Positions 1 through 9,100 of a stretch of DNA of 27,492 bases are shown piece by piece. The notes under the pieces are model-generated. The model did no database searches. It was not told the origin of the DNA and saw only the letters and a program-made list of their open reading frames with translations. Both the position numbers and the translations under genes were made by a program. Each line of letters opens with the position of its first letter. Within the stretch, counting starts at the first letter, position 1. Origin of the DNA: JAJFTV01 sp964426355. GTDB lineage: Bacteria > Chloroflexota > Anaerolineae > Anaerolineales > Anaerolineaceae. Where the stretch lies: assembly GCA_964426355.1 (NCBI GenBank), contig CAYRRA010000029.1, positions 1 through 27,492 on the forward strand, read 5' to 3'.

Positions 1-591
1 TTCACTTTGGTCATTTGATTTATACCCGCGCTCGAACCATTCTCGCGCTTCCAATTTTCTCTTATCAACCTCCTCCTCTGTTGCCGCTTTCTGTTGTGCA
101 ACAACAATCTTGTCAACATTCTCGGATACCGGGTGTAACACAACAGACAGAGGAACATTCAAAAACTGTGAGCACAAACGTGAAATCCCCTCCTCAAAGT
201 ATGTGGAAATAACGGGTAAGCCGTTGTACCGCGGCAGGTTTTCCACTTTACCAGTCAGGTATTTCTTTGTTTCAGTAGAATAAAAATCAAACCCCTCCAG
301 CATAATCGGGACAATGTTGCGTTTACTCTCCATCGCAATTTCGATTTCTCGGCGCAGCCAGTCATTTGGTCTTTCGCAACCTTCCAGGGCAGACGGGGCG
401 AGGATGATCAAGAAATGTGCACGTGCTTTAATATTTTCGGTTATAGCACGATCAAAATCCCCTGGTCCGATATTAAGATAATCGATAAAGACATCATACC
501 CGCGAACTGTTAAATATTGATATATTGCCAATGCCCAGGGAATATGCCTGCGTCTGTAGCTGATGAAAACCGTCTTTTCAATGCGATTCAT
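1..591 (-). CDS. TIR-domain protein, 5' part only (runs off the left edge)
   Basis: The frame stays open from the ATG at 591 to the edge of the window (197 codons) and no stop is seen. Residues 5-140 form a TIR domain: the opening strand reads KTVFISYRR, followed by GYDVFIDY and then FLIILAPSALEGC. The segment NDWLRREIEIA followed by NIVPIM closely resembles the catalytic region of SARM1-type TIR NADases, and Glu82 sits where the catalytic glutamate is expected. After about residue 165 the sequence becomes charged and helical (EEEVDKRKLEAREWFERGY), which looks like the start of a TPR or Sel1-type repeat region beyond the window. TIR domains either hydrolyse NAD or act as protein adaptors, and the retained Glu favours an enzyme. 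The promoter at 636-663 suits this start. The family is clear. A role in defence is inference, because neither the C-terminus nor the downstream genes can be seen. Confidence 0.88.
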   Translation of the reverse strand, partial: MNRIEKTVFISYRRRHIPWALAIYQYLTVRGYDVFIDYLNIGPGDFDRAITENIKARAHFLIILAPSALEGCERPNDWLRREIEIAMESKRNIVPIMLEGFDFYSTETKKYLTGKVENLPRYNGLPVISTYFEEGISRLCSQFLNVPLSVVLHPVSENVDKIVVAQQKAATEEEVDKRKLEAREWFERGYKSNDQSE

Positions 592-635
592 GTTTTTGAC
601 TACCCCTGCATGTAATAGAGGAATTTTCTCCATTC

Positions 636-663
636 AGAATAGCATATTTCCCTTTCATGTCAA
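636..663 (-). promoter_or_regulatory. Sigma-70 type promoter of the TIR gene
   Basis: On the minus strand a perfect -35 box TTGACA (658-663) is followed after 16 bases by TATTCT (636-641). TGC stands directly before the -10 box, giving an extended -10. Transcription would start near 629, leaving a leader of roughly 38 bases before the ATG at 591. No experimental support is available. Confidence 0.65.
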
Positions 664-775
664 GTAAATTGGCGTTTGAATAGAGAAAAATAGTCATCTA
701 CTTACGGTTGGGTATTTTCGTTACCTTTTTCTCTGCTATAGCAGCAGGTATCGCTGTCAGCCTTTCTTCTTTTGT
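664..775. other. Intergenic stretch with a 12-bp palindrome
   Basis: This is non-coding sequence between the TIR promoter and the terminator of the ABC operon. The only structure seen is a perfect 12-bp palindrome, CTGCTATAGCAG, at 733-744, followed by a partial echo (gcagcaggtatcgctg). It lies about 70 bases upstream of the TIR -35 box and could be an operator, but nothing identifies a binding protein. Confidence 0.3.
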
Positions 776-825
776 AGAAAAAACAAAAACTACACCTTTA
801 CAGCTTTTCAACTCTAAAGGTGCAG
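776..825 (-). terminator. Rho-independent terminator of the LuxR/ABC operon
   Basis: Read on the minus strand, CTGCACCTTTA (815-825) pairs with TAAAGGTGTAG (790-800) with one mismatch and a 14-base loop. It is followed at once by the T-rich run TTTTTGTTTTTT. It lies about 50 bases after the stop of the permease gene, as expected for the end of that operon. Confidence 0.85.
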
Positions 826-875
826 TTCAAGAGAACAGGTAGTAAATCGATGTCGAGAATCGCGGGATGCCAGGG

Positions 876-1721
876 CTATGCCGATTTCCGAGAAGGCAGC
901 AAATCAGACAGGTGGAAGGTGCGCTCGCCGCCCACGCGGATATCACGCCTGCGGAAAATCACCCAGGCTAAAGCCATTATCAAGAGCGCGACAGCCAACA
1001 GCCCCAGGTTCCAACCCCAGTTGATGCCGTTGACCGCGTCTCCGCCCTGGTAGAAATAAAACGGGGTGAGCTCAAAGATGGATTTGAGGTCTGAGTTGAG
1101 ATTGCTCAACCCCACCATGAGGAAATTTCCAACCAGCAGAGCGCCAGTGAGCCCGCCTGCCAGCCGGGATGCGGGCAACAGCATACTGAATAACAATGCG
1201 AGCGCACCGAAAAGCAGCAGAATGCACAACAACGGTAAGTATGGAGCCAAAAACTCCAGCCAGCTCAGTTCAAGACCTGCGTTCTTGGCAGGGATGACCC
1301 AACCCAGCCAACTTAGGAGGAGGATCATGATGATGGATGCCGTTATCCCCAACACTCTGCCCCAAAACACGCCCCCGCGGCTCACCGGCTGCGCCAGCAG
1401 CAAATCCAGAATGCCATCTTCTTCCTGCTTGGAAAGCATGCCGGCAAATGTGCTGATGGCGTAAATGCCGATGATCAGATGCATCAGGCTGAAGAAATAG
1501 GTGTCCATGTATCCCGCAGGTGAACCGATTTGAGCGATGTTCGGAAAGAAAGCCAGCATTTCTTTCGGATAGCTCTCCAACAGCATGGTGATGTCACCAA
1601 AAATGTTGTCAATGGAGGAGTAAAATGAAACCATCATCAGGCTGTACAGGAATAAGCTGACGCCCCAACCGATGATGCTGCCGCGCTGGCGGCGTAAAGT
1701 ATGTTTGAACTCTGCGAACAT
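876..1721 (-). CDS. ABC-2 type exporter, membrane subunit
   Basis: This 281-residue protein has about six hydrophobic segments (roughly 17-37, 72-94, 124-144, 160-180, 185-207 and 236-256) and a basic C-terminal tail, the usual layout of an ABC-2 permease. The stretch KQEEDGILDLLLAQPVSR after the second helix matches the conserved cytoplasmic coupling segment of this family (E-x-G-x-L-x-x-L-L-A-x-P-x-S-R). It starts 5 bases after the stop of the ATPase gene. The AAGGAG that serves as its ribosome site lies inside the last ATPase codons, so the two subunits are translationally linked. Together they should form a dimeric inner-membrane exporter. The substrate cannot be read from the sequence; drugs, lipids or peptides are all possible. 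Confidence 0.9.
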   Translation of the reverse strand: MFAEFKHTLRRQRGSIIGWGVSLFLYSLMMVSFYSSIDNIFGDITMLLESYPKEMLAFFPNIAQIGSPAGYMDTYFFSLMHLIIGIYAISTFAGMLSKQEEDGILDLLLAQPVSRGGVFWGRVLGITASIIMILLLSWLGWVIPAKNAGLELSWLEFLAPYLPLLCILLLFGALALLFSMLLPASRLAGGLTGALLVGNFLMVGLSNLNSDLKSIFELTPFYFYQGGDAVNGINWGWNLGLLAVALLIMALAWVIFRRRDIRVGGERTFHLSDLLPSRKSA

Positions 1722-1726
1722 GGCAG

Positions 1727-2641
1727 TTATTCTCCTTGATCGTTATTTTTGTAGAATTTCAGAAAGGTTTCTTCCAATGAGTGGTGTTCCACTTGCAAGT
1801 CACGCAGCGGAAAACCAGCCAGCGCTTTGACCAGGTTTTCCATATCTCCTTCTACCTGCAGGGTCAACTCCTGTCCGTTTCGCCTGGAAAGGATGCTGAC
1901 GCCTTCAACCTGTGCAAGGGCAATGGGATCGATATCGTTCTTAAATCGCACGGTTACACGGCGCATTTCCATGCTTTCCAGCGTTTGCGGCTCAGCGATT
2001 TCAACCATCACGCCTTTGCGGATGATCCCCACCCGGTCTGCCAGAACCTCGACCTCGTTGATGATGTGCGAGGAAAAGAAGACGGTAGCGCCATTGCGGC
2101 GCGCTTCTCTGACCAGGTTAAGAACCTCATGCTGGATCAGGGGGTCCAGACCGCTGGTGGGTTCGTCGAGCAGAAGCAGTTCGGGTTTTCCCATCAACGC
2201 TTGCACGACACCCACCTTCTGCTTGTTTCCTTTGGAAAGGTTCTTGATGGGTGTTTTTAACTCCAACTGAAGTCGTTCCGCTAACTGGCTGACAAATTTC
2301 CAATCGGTCTTTTTCCCGCGCAAATCGTCAAAATAGCGCAATTGCCCCATCACGGTGAGGTTGCTTTCCAAATTCAGTTCGCCTGGTAAGTAACCGATCC
2401 GTTTACGGGTCTCTACCGGATACGCCTGGGGGTCAAGACCGAGTACTTCCAACCGCCCGCTATTGGGTTTGATCAGGTCGAGCAGGCAGCGGATGGTGGT
2501 CGTTTTTCCTGCGCCGTTCGGTCCTAAAAAACCGAATATTTCCGCACGTTTAACCTCCAGGTTTACCCCGCGCAGCGCATGGGTCTTTCCATACTGCTTT
2601 TGCAAACCCTCAATGCGGATTGCGTCATCATAATGGTTCAT
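1727..2641 (-). CDS. ABC transporter ATP-binding protein
   Basis: The nucleotide-binding subunit has a Walker A motif GPNGAGKT at 40-47, the ABC signature LSKGNKQ at 135-141, Walker B LLLLDE at 155-160 with the D-loop SGLD after it, and the switch His192. A C-terminal domain of about 85 residues (from about 220) is of the kind found in ABC-2 exporters (DUF4162-like). A TTG at 2659 would extend the frame, but it would place the AAAGGAG ribosome site inside the gene. The ATG at 2641 lies 7 bases from that site and is preferred, giving 304 residues. The start overlaps the end of the upstream small gene by 14 bases, a sign of translational coupling. It powers the permease encoded just downstream. 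Confidence 0.93.
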   Translation of the reverse strand: MNHYDDAIRIEGLQKQYGKTHALRGVNLEVKRAEIFGFLGPNGAGKTTTIRCLLDLIKPNSGRLEVLGLDPQAYPVETRKRIGYLPGELNLESNLTVMGQLRYFDDLRGKKTDWKFVSQLAERLQLELKTPIKNLSKGNKQKVGVVQALMGKPELLLLDEPTSGLDPLIQHEVLNLVREARRNGATVFFSSHIINEVEVLADRVGIIRKGVMVEIAEPQTLESMEMRRVTVRFKNDIDPIALAQVEGVSILSRRNGQELTLQVEGDMENLVKALAGFPLRDLQVEHHSLEETFLKFYKNNDQGE

Positions 2642-2903
2642 CATTTTGCTCCTTTGCAAATAGGTTTTCTTGTTCTCTCACCAGGATCATCGCATAAATC
2701 GATAAATTGAGGTCCCAAAGTCTGTTCAAGAGTGAGCGGAGCTCGGATGGGTCTTGAACACGACAGGTCATTTCTGCCGCAGGGAGACCCTCGTAGACAA
2801 CCGATTCTGATATGGAACTGACCTGTAGCCAGTCACGCCAATCTGCATCGATTGACCCAGAGATGGTTATTTTGTAAATCAAGCAAGTATTTCCTGGTTC
2901 CAT
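2628..2903 (-). CDS. Small conserved protein of unknown function, 91 residues
   Basis: This short protein has no signal peptide or membrane helix. From memory, the pattern (I-x-I-x-G-x-I-D-x-D-W-x-D-W in the first third; SLLNRLWDLNLSIYAMILV near residues 57-75) resembles a small uncharacterised family common in Chloroflexota and Actinobacteria, whose core reads roughly L-L-x-R-I-x-D-L-x-L. No biochemical role is known to me. Its position is telling: 80 bases after the LuxR-type regulator and overlapping the ABC ATPase start by 14 bases, so it should be made together with the exporter. It could be a regulatory or ligand-binding accessory protein, which is inference. The ATG at 2903 is the first good start; an in-frame ATG at 2912 is followed at once by a stop. 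Confidence 0.8.
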   Translation of the reverse strand: MEPGNTCLIYKITISGSIDADWRDWLQVSSISESVVYEGLPAAEMTCRVQDPSELRSLLNRLWDLNLSIYAMILVREQENLFAKEQNDEPL

Positions 2904-2983
2904 CTACTATCCATCTTTCTCTTGTAGGATAGCATAGAGGAAACAGCCAGGATAGACCCAAAAGTGTTGTTAATGGGTGGGGT

Positions 2984-5689
2984 TCAGGATAGCAAATTCT
3001 CCTCGTGTGCGGTTTTAATCGCTTGAACCCGGTTTTTTACATTTAGCTTGGCGAAGATGTTGCGAGTATGCCCTTTTACCGTATCGAGCGCGAGGAACAA
3101 GCGGGTAGCGATTTGCTTATTGGTATAACCCTGCGCCATCAACTCAAGCACATCCAACTCGCGGCGCGTCAGGTTGTACGAAAAGTTCTTTTCCCGAAAC
3201 ATGGGTTCTTCTTCGGGTAAATACGCTTGCAGCAAGGATGATAAAAAAACGGATGGGTTCTGTTTGGTTCTAAGGGAAGCCAACATCGGTTGGATGTCTT
3301 CTGCTTCATCCAGAAATGAGCGCAGGCAGCTTTCTTTTTCCCCCAATATCAAAGCATGATGGAAGGTTTCAGATGCACGAGATTTCTCCCCCATGCCATT
3401 TAATGCAATTGTCTTCAGCAGCAGGATTTTCACCTGGCTGCGATGGCGGTTTACCTGATTTTCGATGGTTTCAATTTCTTCCAGGAGTTCCAACGCTTCT
3501 TCATATTTACCTTGTTTAATCTCAAATCTCGCCAATGTGATGGCATCAAAACTCAACGTTGGCTCACCCGGAGTGGGGAAATTTTCATTGGCTCTGCGCA
3601 GTGCTCTCATCCGGTCGAGTGCGCGCTGGGTGTTCTGCAACCAGGTAGAAGCACGGTCGATCTGTCCCATCCGTAGCCAGAGATGGCTGCGATAGCCGGC
3701 AACGATGCGGTCATCCATTTTGGTGGCTTCAAACTGCTTGGCGATTTGTTCGGCTTTCAGCATGAGTTCTTCCGCCCCTAAAAAGTCACCGCGTGCTTCT
3801 CTGATGCGCCCAAGACTGACATACGCCATTACTGCACCGATTTCTCCATAATAGCGGGTCAGCGCCAGCCCTTTTTTCAAGGTGTTTTCAGCCTTCTCCA
3901 GTTCATTCCACTCGCGTTCGATTTCACCCAAGCCTATCAGCGGTTTACAGGCAATAGGCAGGTATTCACCTGGGGCGTGTTGTGATTGGTCAAGCGCTTT
4001 TTGAAAAAGTTTTGCTGCATCCTTTAGTTTTCCCTGGAGGAGATAAATGCCCGCTATGTTGCTCAACGCCGCGACGGTGATAAGTGTGTTCTTTGTTTGT
4101 TCACCTATCAGCATCGCTTCTTCGAAATATTGTATGGCTGTGTGGTAATCACCGCGGAGGAGATGGAGAATACCGAGGTTGTCGATCATCATGCTTTTGA
4201 TGAACAGTGACTCTGGAGGCAGGATTTTCAACGCCTGCTCGGAAAATTCGATACCCCTCTTTATATCTCCCCCCATTACAGCAATCATCCCGCGCAAGGC
4301 GATTAACCCGCCGAGGGTTTGTTCGTCGAGGGCATTCTCATCAATCCCGAACAGGCACGCCTCGATTTCAGCACCTGGACGGGCAAGGATAAATCGCGCC
4401 CATGCATGGTAGACTCGCAATAACGGATACCCCAACAGGGTGTCGGCGGGGATCGAATCGACCCACTTTTCCAGCGTGCTGATTTGACTGTGCATCAAAG
4501 TGGATACAGCATGTCGTTGAACCAGTCCCGCTGCCTGCGGGTATTCTTTTGCTGCTAATGCGAGTTGAATAGCTTCACCCAAATCTTCGTGGGCGGAAAA
4601 CCACTCGCTTGCGGTTTTTTGCAGCTCCGGTAAACGGGATGGAAATTCGCTGACCAGTTTCTTTTGTAATAAATCGGCAAACAGGTGATGGTATCGATAC
4701 CAGTCCCGCTCATCATCCAATGCAGTGACAAAGAGGTTGGCGCGTTCAAGGTCTTCCAGGATGCGCTGAGAATCTTTTCTGCTGGTCAGCGCTTCGCAAA
4801 GCGAGGCATTCATACGGGTGAGAAATGAGGTTTGTAAAATAAAGGATTGCATCTCTGCGGTGAGGCGCTGCCAGACTTCTCCAACGAGATAGTCCATGAT
4901 GTACCGGTTGCTACCAGAGAAATCCTGAATGAAGCGCGCAGGGTTCGGATGGTTTTTCAAAGATAGCGCAGCCATCTGCAAACCGGCTGCCCAGCCTTCA
5001 GTGCGCTGGGTGATTACCTCCATTTCTTCTATAGACAGATGGGTACAGTCCAGTTTATTCATCAAAACTACGCATTCTTCTGTGAGAAAGCGCAAATCAT
5101 CGGCGCGGATTTCGATTAATCTTTGACTGGTACGCAGTCTACCGAGTGGAAACTTGGGGTCTTCGCGGCTGGCGAGGATAAGATGGACTTTTTGGGGCAG
5201 GTTTTCGCTGATTCGTTGCAAAAACTCATGCACCGATTGGTTTTCAACCAGGTGGAGGTTATCCAATACCAAAACCATTTCAGGCGTCTTTTCAGCCAGC
5301 ACATTGATGAAAATAGCAAGCATCATTTCACGTGTTGGTTTGCTCGGCGGAAGCAGCAAAGGCAACACTTTTTTTTCAAAATCGTTCACGATGTAGCTGA
5401 TAGCATAAACGATATGGGTCAGGAAACGCATCAGATCACTGTCGTTTTCATCCAAAGTCAACCAGGCAACGGGAGAACCGCATTGATTACACCATTCTGT
5501 GAGCAGGGTCGTTTTCCCAAACCCTGCCGGAGCTGAGAGCAGGATGATATTTTTCTGCCGAAAACCCGCATCCATCTTTTTTAGCAGCCTGTCCCTGGAT
5601 ACAAGGGCAGCAGGAACCAGCGGAATGGTTAACTTCGCTGCGAGGATTGGAAATGGTTTTTGGCTTTGTATGTCCAGCATGAGCTTCAA
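2984..5689 (-). CDS. MalT-type LuxR-family transcriptional regulator (STAND ATPase)
   Basis: This 901-residue protein has the architecture of large ATP-dependent LuxR regulators such as MalT. The N-terminal NTPase has Walker A APAGFGKTT at 53-61 and Walker B MVLVLDN around Asp143. A winged-helix region follows, then about 400 residues of helical TPR-like repeats (for example GDYHTAIQYFEEAMLIGE). The C-terminal LuxR helix-turn-helix spans about 839-901 (LTRRELDVLELMAQGYTNKQ, then DTVKGHTRNIFAKL). Such proteins bind an inducer and ATP, oligomerise and activate promoters. GGAGGTGA lies 2 bases before a TTG codon at 5689, whereas the ATG at 5680 is too far away, so TTG is taken as the start. It probably controls the exporter cassette downstream. 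The inducer is unknown. Confidence 0.93.
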   Translation of the reverse strand: MKLMLDIQSQKPFPILAAKLTIPLVPAALVSRDRLLKKMDAGFRQKNIILLSAPAGFGKTTLLTEWCNQCGSPVAWLTLDENDSDLMRFLTHIVYAISYIVNDFEKKVLPLLLPPSKPTREMMLAIFINVLAEKTPEMVLVLDNLHLVENQSVHEFLQRISENLPQKVHLILASREDPKFPLGRLRTSQRLIEIRADDLRFLTEECVVLMNKLDCTHLSIEEMEVITQRTEGWAAGLQMAALSLKNHPNPARFIQDFSGSNRYIMDYLVGEVWQRLTAEMQSFILQTSFLTRMNASLCEALTSRKDSQRILEDLERANLFVTALDDERDWYRYHHLFADLLQKKLVSEFPSRLPELQKTASEWFSAHEDLGEAIQLALAAKEYPQAAGLVQRHAVSTLMHSQISTLEKWVDSIPADTLLGYPLLRVYHAWARFILARPGAEIEACLFGIDENALDEQTLGGLIALRGMIAVMGGDIKRGIEFSEQALKILPPESLFIKSMMIDNLGILHLLRGDYHTAIQYFEEAMLIGEQTKNTLITVAALSNIAGIYLLQGKLKDAAKLFQKALDQSQHAPGEYLPIACKPLIGLGEIEREWNELEKAENTLKKGLALTRYYGEIGAVMAYVSLGRIREARGDFLGAEELMLKAEQIAKQFEATKMDDRIVAGYRSHLWLRMGQIDRASTWLQNTQRALDRMRALRRANENFPTPGEPTLSFDAITLARFEIKQGKYEEALELLEEIETIENQVNRHRSQVKILLLKTIALNGMGEKSRASETFHHALILGEKESCLRSFLDEAEDIQPMLASLRTKQNPSVFLSSLLQAYLPEEEPMFREKNFSYNLTRRELDVLELMAQGYTNKQIATRLFLALDTVKGHTRNIFAKLNVKNRVQAIKTAHEENLLS

Positions 5690-5704
5690 TTCACCTCCAT
5701 ATTG

Positions 5705-5710
5705 ATTATA
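5705..5710 (-). promoter_or_regulatory. Possible -10 box of the LuxR-type gene
   Basis: A perfect TATAAT is read on the minus strand, but no good -35 box lies 16-18 bases upstream. It would start transcription only about 9 bases before the TTG start, placing the GGAGGTGA ribosome site at the very 5' end. It may need an activator or may be chance. Confidence 0.35.
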
Positions 5711-5777
5711 CTTTCACCTTATCCGGTTTTGTTCATTGACCGACCGTTGTTTCAAAAATCACCTTTTCCACGGTTGA

Positions 5778-5805
5778 TTGCAACATGCAGGATAACAGGT
5801 ATAAT
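5778..5805 (+). promoter_or_regulatory. Candidate promoter of the double-kinase operon
   Basis: TTGCAA (5778-5783) is followed after 16 bases by a perfect TATAAT (5800-5805). A start near 5812 would give a leader of about 320 bases before the kinase ATG. The second TATAAT at 5963-5968 lacks a recognisable -35 box and would give a leader of about 160 bases. Which one is used cannot be told from the sequence. Confidence 0.45.
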
Positions 5806-6134
5806 GCAAAATAACGAAATTCTCTTGCCAGGATAGCCCGGGTGTGCCTGCGGGTGATGGTTTTTTTTATATCTGTTTATCTACCCTGGCGTAGCATAAC
5901 CGTTGGTCAACCGTAGACCAGGCAAAGAATAAACGACGACCTGCCTGGACGGGAAACAACTATATAATTGTGTACATTAATGTTGGTTGAAACTTTTTTT
6001 GCCAGAAAAAAAAGGATGCTAATTCTTCGTGGATTATTTGGGTCTCACGTTGTGTGTGGTTTAACCCAGGTGATTGCGATGCAAGGTGTAACAGGGGCGG
6101 GGGCGCGTAAGCTCGTTAGCATGGACAGGTTTGA

Positions 6135-9100
6135 ATGACTGAAAAAACGGTTGTAACCGGACAGGCTTCAGCGTGGCAGTTGTTAAAAAAGGTGGGCGAA
6201 GGGGACGCCGGTGAGATTTACCTTGTTCGCTCCATGGTGGATAGCAGCCATGCGATTTTGAAGCGCCCGCAGAGAAGTGCATTCACCGCCGATGTTCTCA
6301 GGCAAGCCAACCAGATTGCTTCGGAAGGGAAAATCTTAAAGAGCCTGAGAGATTTTCGGGTTAAGCTTCAATACAGCCAGGTTTCCATACCGGTACTGCT
6401 TGATCATGCAAAACCCGAATTTGAGGATACAGCAGATTATTTCATCGTATTGGAAAAAGCAGGTGGTGTTGACCTTCTGGAATTAAGCAAATTCCTTCAT
6501 TTGCTGCCTGAGCATATTGATGAAATTTTGAAAGGACATGACCCCAAGGATGCTTTTTACTTGCGTTCGTTATTCAAAAAGGGTGAATTGCCTGAATATG
6601 TTTTTTTGCGTTGCCTTGATTCGGTCATCGCTTTGTTTGAGGAAATTCATCGTTTTCCAATTGATTTGGACGGTGTAGAAAAAACTGGGGTGATCTGGAA
6701 CGATGTAAAACCTGAGCATATCTTTTGGGATTTTGAAAATGCCCGTTGTACGGTGATCGATTGGGGTAACGCCCAATTTCTTGAAGCAGATGGCACAACG
6801 CGTGACCGCCTTTTTACTTCTGTAACCGACTACCTGCAATTTTTTGACAGTTTTGGAAAATTCCTGCGAAACTCTTTCCCCACACTGCATAAACAATTGA
6901 AATGGGTTTCACACCCCATCTCGGTGGAAAATTACTATCAAGAGGTGCGTAACCTGAGCGAGCGTGTGGAGCAAATGCTCGCCGTTTTTGCTGAACGTGT
7001 TCAAGCATTACGAAAACGCGAAGAGACGTTAACACAATCCGAGAATATTCGTGTTGGGCAAATCAAAGACCTGGAGAAGATTCATCAGGATTTATTCTCA
7101 CTGGGAGAGATGCCCGATTTTGATAAAGCCAGCCAGGCTGCTGAACGTTTTGCAAAGAATCTGGTGACGAAACAGAAATTTGTCGAATTGCGTTGGCTTG
7201 CTGCCTGGGCGAAAAATTTGCCGGTGAGCAAGAAGACCCAATGGCAGGTACTAGCCGTCCTGAGCGATATTGGCGCGGGTTTTTCTGAAGAGACACGCAA
7301 AGCCCTCATTAAGACAATCGATGAAGGGCTGCAAGGCGATTGGCATAATACGCTCTGGCATTTACTGGTTGAAACCCATCCAAAGACAGAAACAGGATGG
7401 TATTACGAGCTCAGTCAACTTTTACGACAGATCCAATTGGATATTCATCCCACCACCCCTACTCCGCTGGAAAGCTTGCTTCAATTTCAATCTCTTCTGG
7501 AAGGACAGATCAAGCCTGGAGAGAAGCGCACTGAACAGGGAGAAGAGGTCTTTTTACAGGCAACGGGTTTTATTGGAACCAATGAAAAGAACCGTCTTTT
7601 CATCAAGTGGTATAAACAGCTTCAACAGGAAATCGTACCGCGATGGAGCCAGGTTGAACCTGATCCACCCCATGCCGGCTTGGATTACAACGAAGTAACT
7701 GCTCTCGCCCGTGACATGGGGAAATACTACCCACAAGCAGAACAAAAGATCCTCCGGATCGTCTATCAACCTGAAGCGCAGGTACGAATTTTGTTGGATG
7801 CCTGGGAGCGCAAAGATTTTCAATTTATTGCGCGTGGATTAAAACGTTTGCTGCTCTGGGATCCTGAGAGATGGCGTGTGTTGACTGCTGAAGGATTGGT
7901 TCTTAAGACCCAGGAATGGCTGGACAGGCTGGCAGAAGGACCACGCGAAAGCGAATCCTTGCAGGATTACGCAGTTCGACATGAAGTGTTGGCGCGCGAG
8001 ATACGCAACCGGGTGGGGTCATCATCCTGGCTGGAGAGGATCTTGGGCGGGTTGAAGGATTTGCGCCAGGGGAAAAGAGCAGACCAGGTGTTGCGGGAAT
8101 CCCAAGACATAGTGAAGGAAATGCCCTGGCTCAAGTTTTGTCTGCAGCAAAATCCCGTCAAAATGCCCGCTCTCAGCAAGATAGAAGTTGCGAAGGAGAT
8201 ATTTTCGCCGGTTTCTCTTGAGAGAAAACCCAAAAATCGTGTCTCCGATCAGATGTTTGTGGGATACTGCGATACTACATTTGGGTTTGAGGGCGATATG
8301 GTCTTAAGTGAACCGTTGGATGCCTGGAAACCTGAAGCGCAGGGTTCTTCTGCCAGGGTGTTCCAGGGTTTTGTGAAGCTGAATAACGGAAGCCTGAAGC
8401 AACGTGCCATCAAGATCATGCGCCCTGATCAGGTGGATTATGCTACCCCTTTGTTTGAGGAAGAAGTCCGGATTTTGAATATTCTCAGGGATGTACCTGG
8501 GATTACGCCTTTACTCGAATTTGGATTTATCCGCCTGGATTGCAGCACTGAGGAGAGGGTGACGATATTTAACCGCCCGGAGAGTATGAAAGGGCAACTT
8601 TATCGTTTCGGTTGGAATTACCTGGATGAATTTCTTCAGCAGATGCCACAGATGGTACAAGATGGCTGGCTGCCATACCTGGCAATGGAAAAGAAAAATT
8701 TCGAGGATAACCTGCTCATGCTCTGTGATGCCGGGCATACGCAGGGAAATTTGCTGCGCGTTGACCTGGCTTTGCTAATTGCGATTCAAATTTGCGATAT
8801 CATCATTCATGCACATCGCAATCAAATTGTGTACCGGGATCATAAAATTTTGCATTATTACTGGCTTCCGGTCTACAACGGTGTCTTTATGATTGATTGG
8901 AATGTTGCAAAACTATACGCGCGCCCGTTGACTGAAAGCGAACGCCAGTTCGATCTGGTTCAGTTTGGTGCAAGGGCGCTTCATCACATCCTCACCGGCA
9001 GACCGGCGCCAGGTGCTTTACCGTTGGGACCGACTCGACCTGAAGAAATCGAAAAGGCTTCTCAGCAATATAATGTTGCATGGTCTTTTGACGATCAACG

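Larger units (their letters stand above)
5699..6134. other. Long intergenic region between divergent genes
   Basis: This stretch of about 435 bases separates the regulator gene (minus) from the double-kinase gene (plus) and holds no convincing coding sequence. It contains two plus-strand TATAAT boxes (5800-5805 and 5963-5968) and one on the minus strand (5705-5710). Other elements are a nested inverted repeat (TGGTC 5904-5908 with GACCA 5916-5920, inside CCTGG 5885-5889 and CCAGG 5918-5922), a weak GCCCG/CGGGT hairpin near 5837-5856 that precedes a run of eight T, and two GGATA(A/G) copies (5790, 5831). The kinase mRNA may have a long structured leader. Confidence 0.5.

Noticed and set aside
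3174..5536. Many open frames on the plus strand opposite the LuxR-type gene
   Set aside because: They are out-of-frame shadows of one long, well-supported gene and show no protein motifs or ribosome sites.
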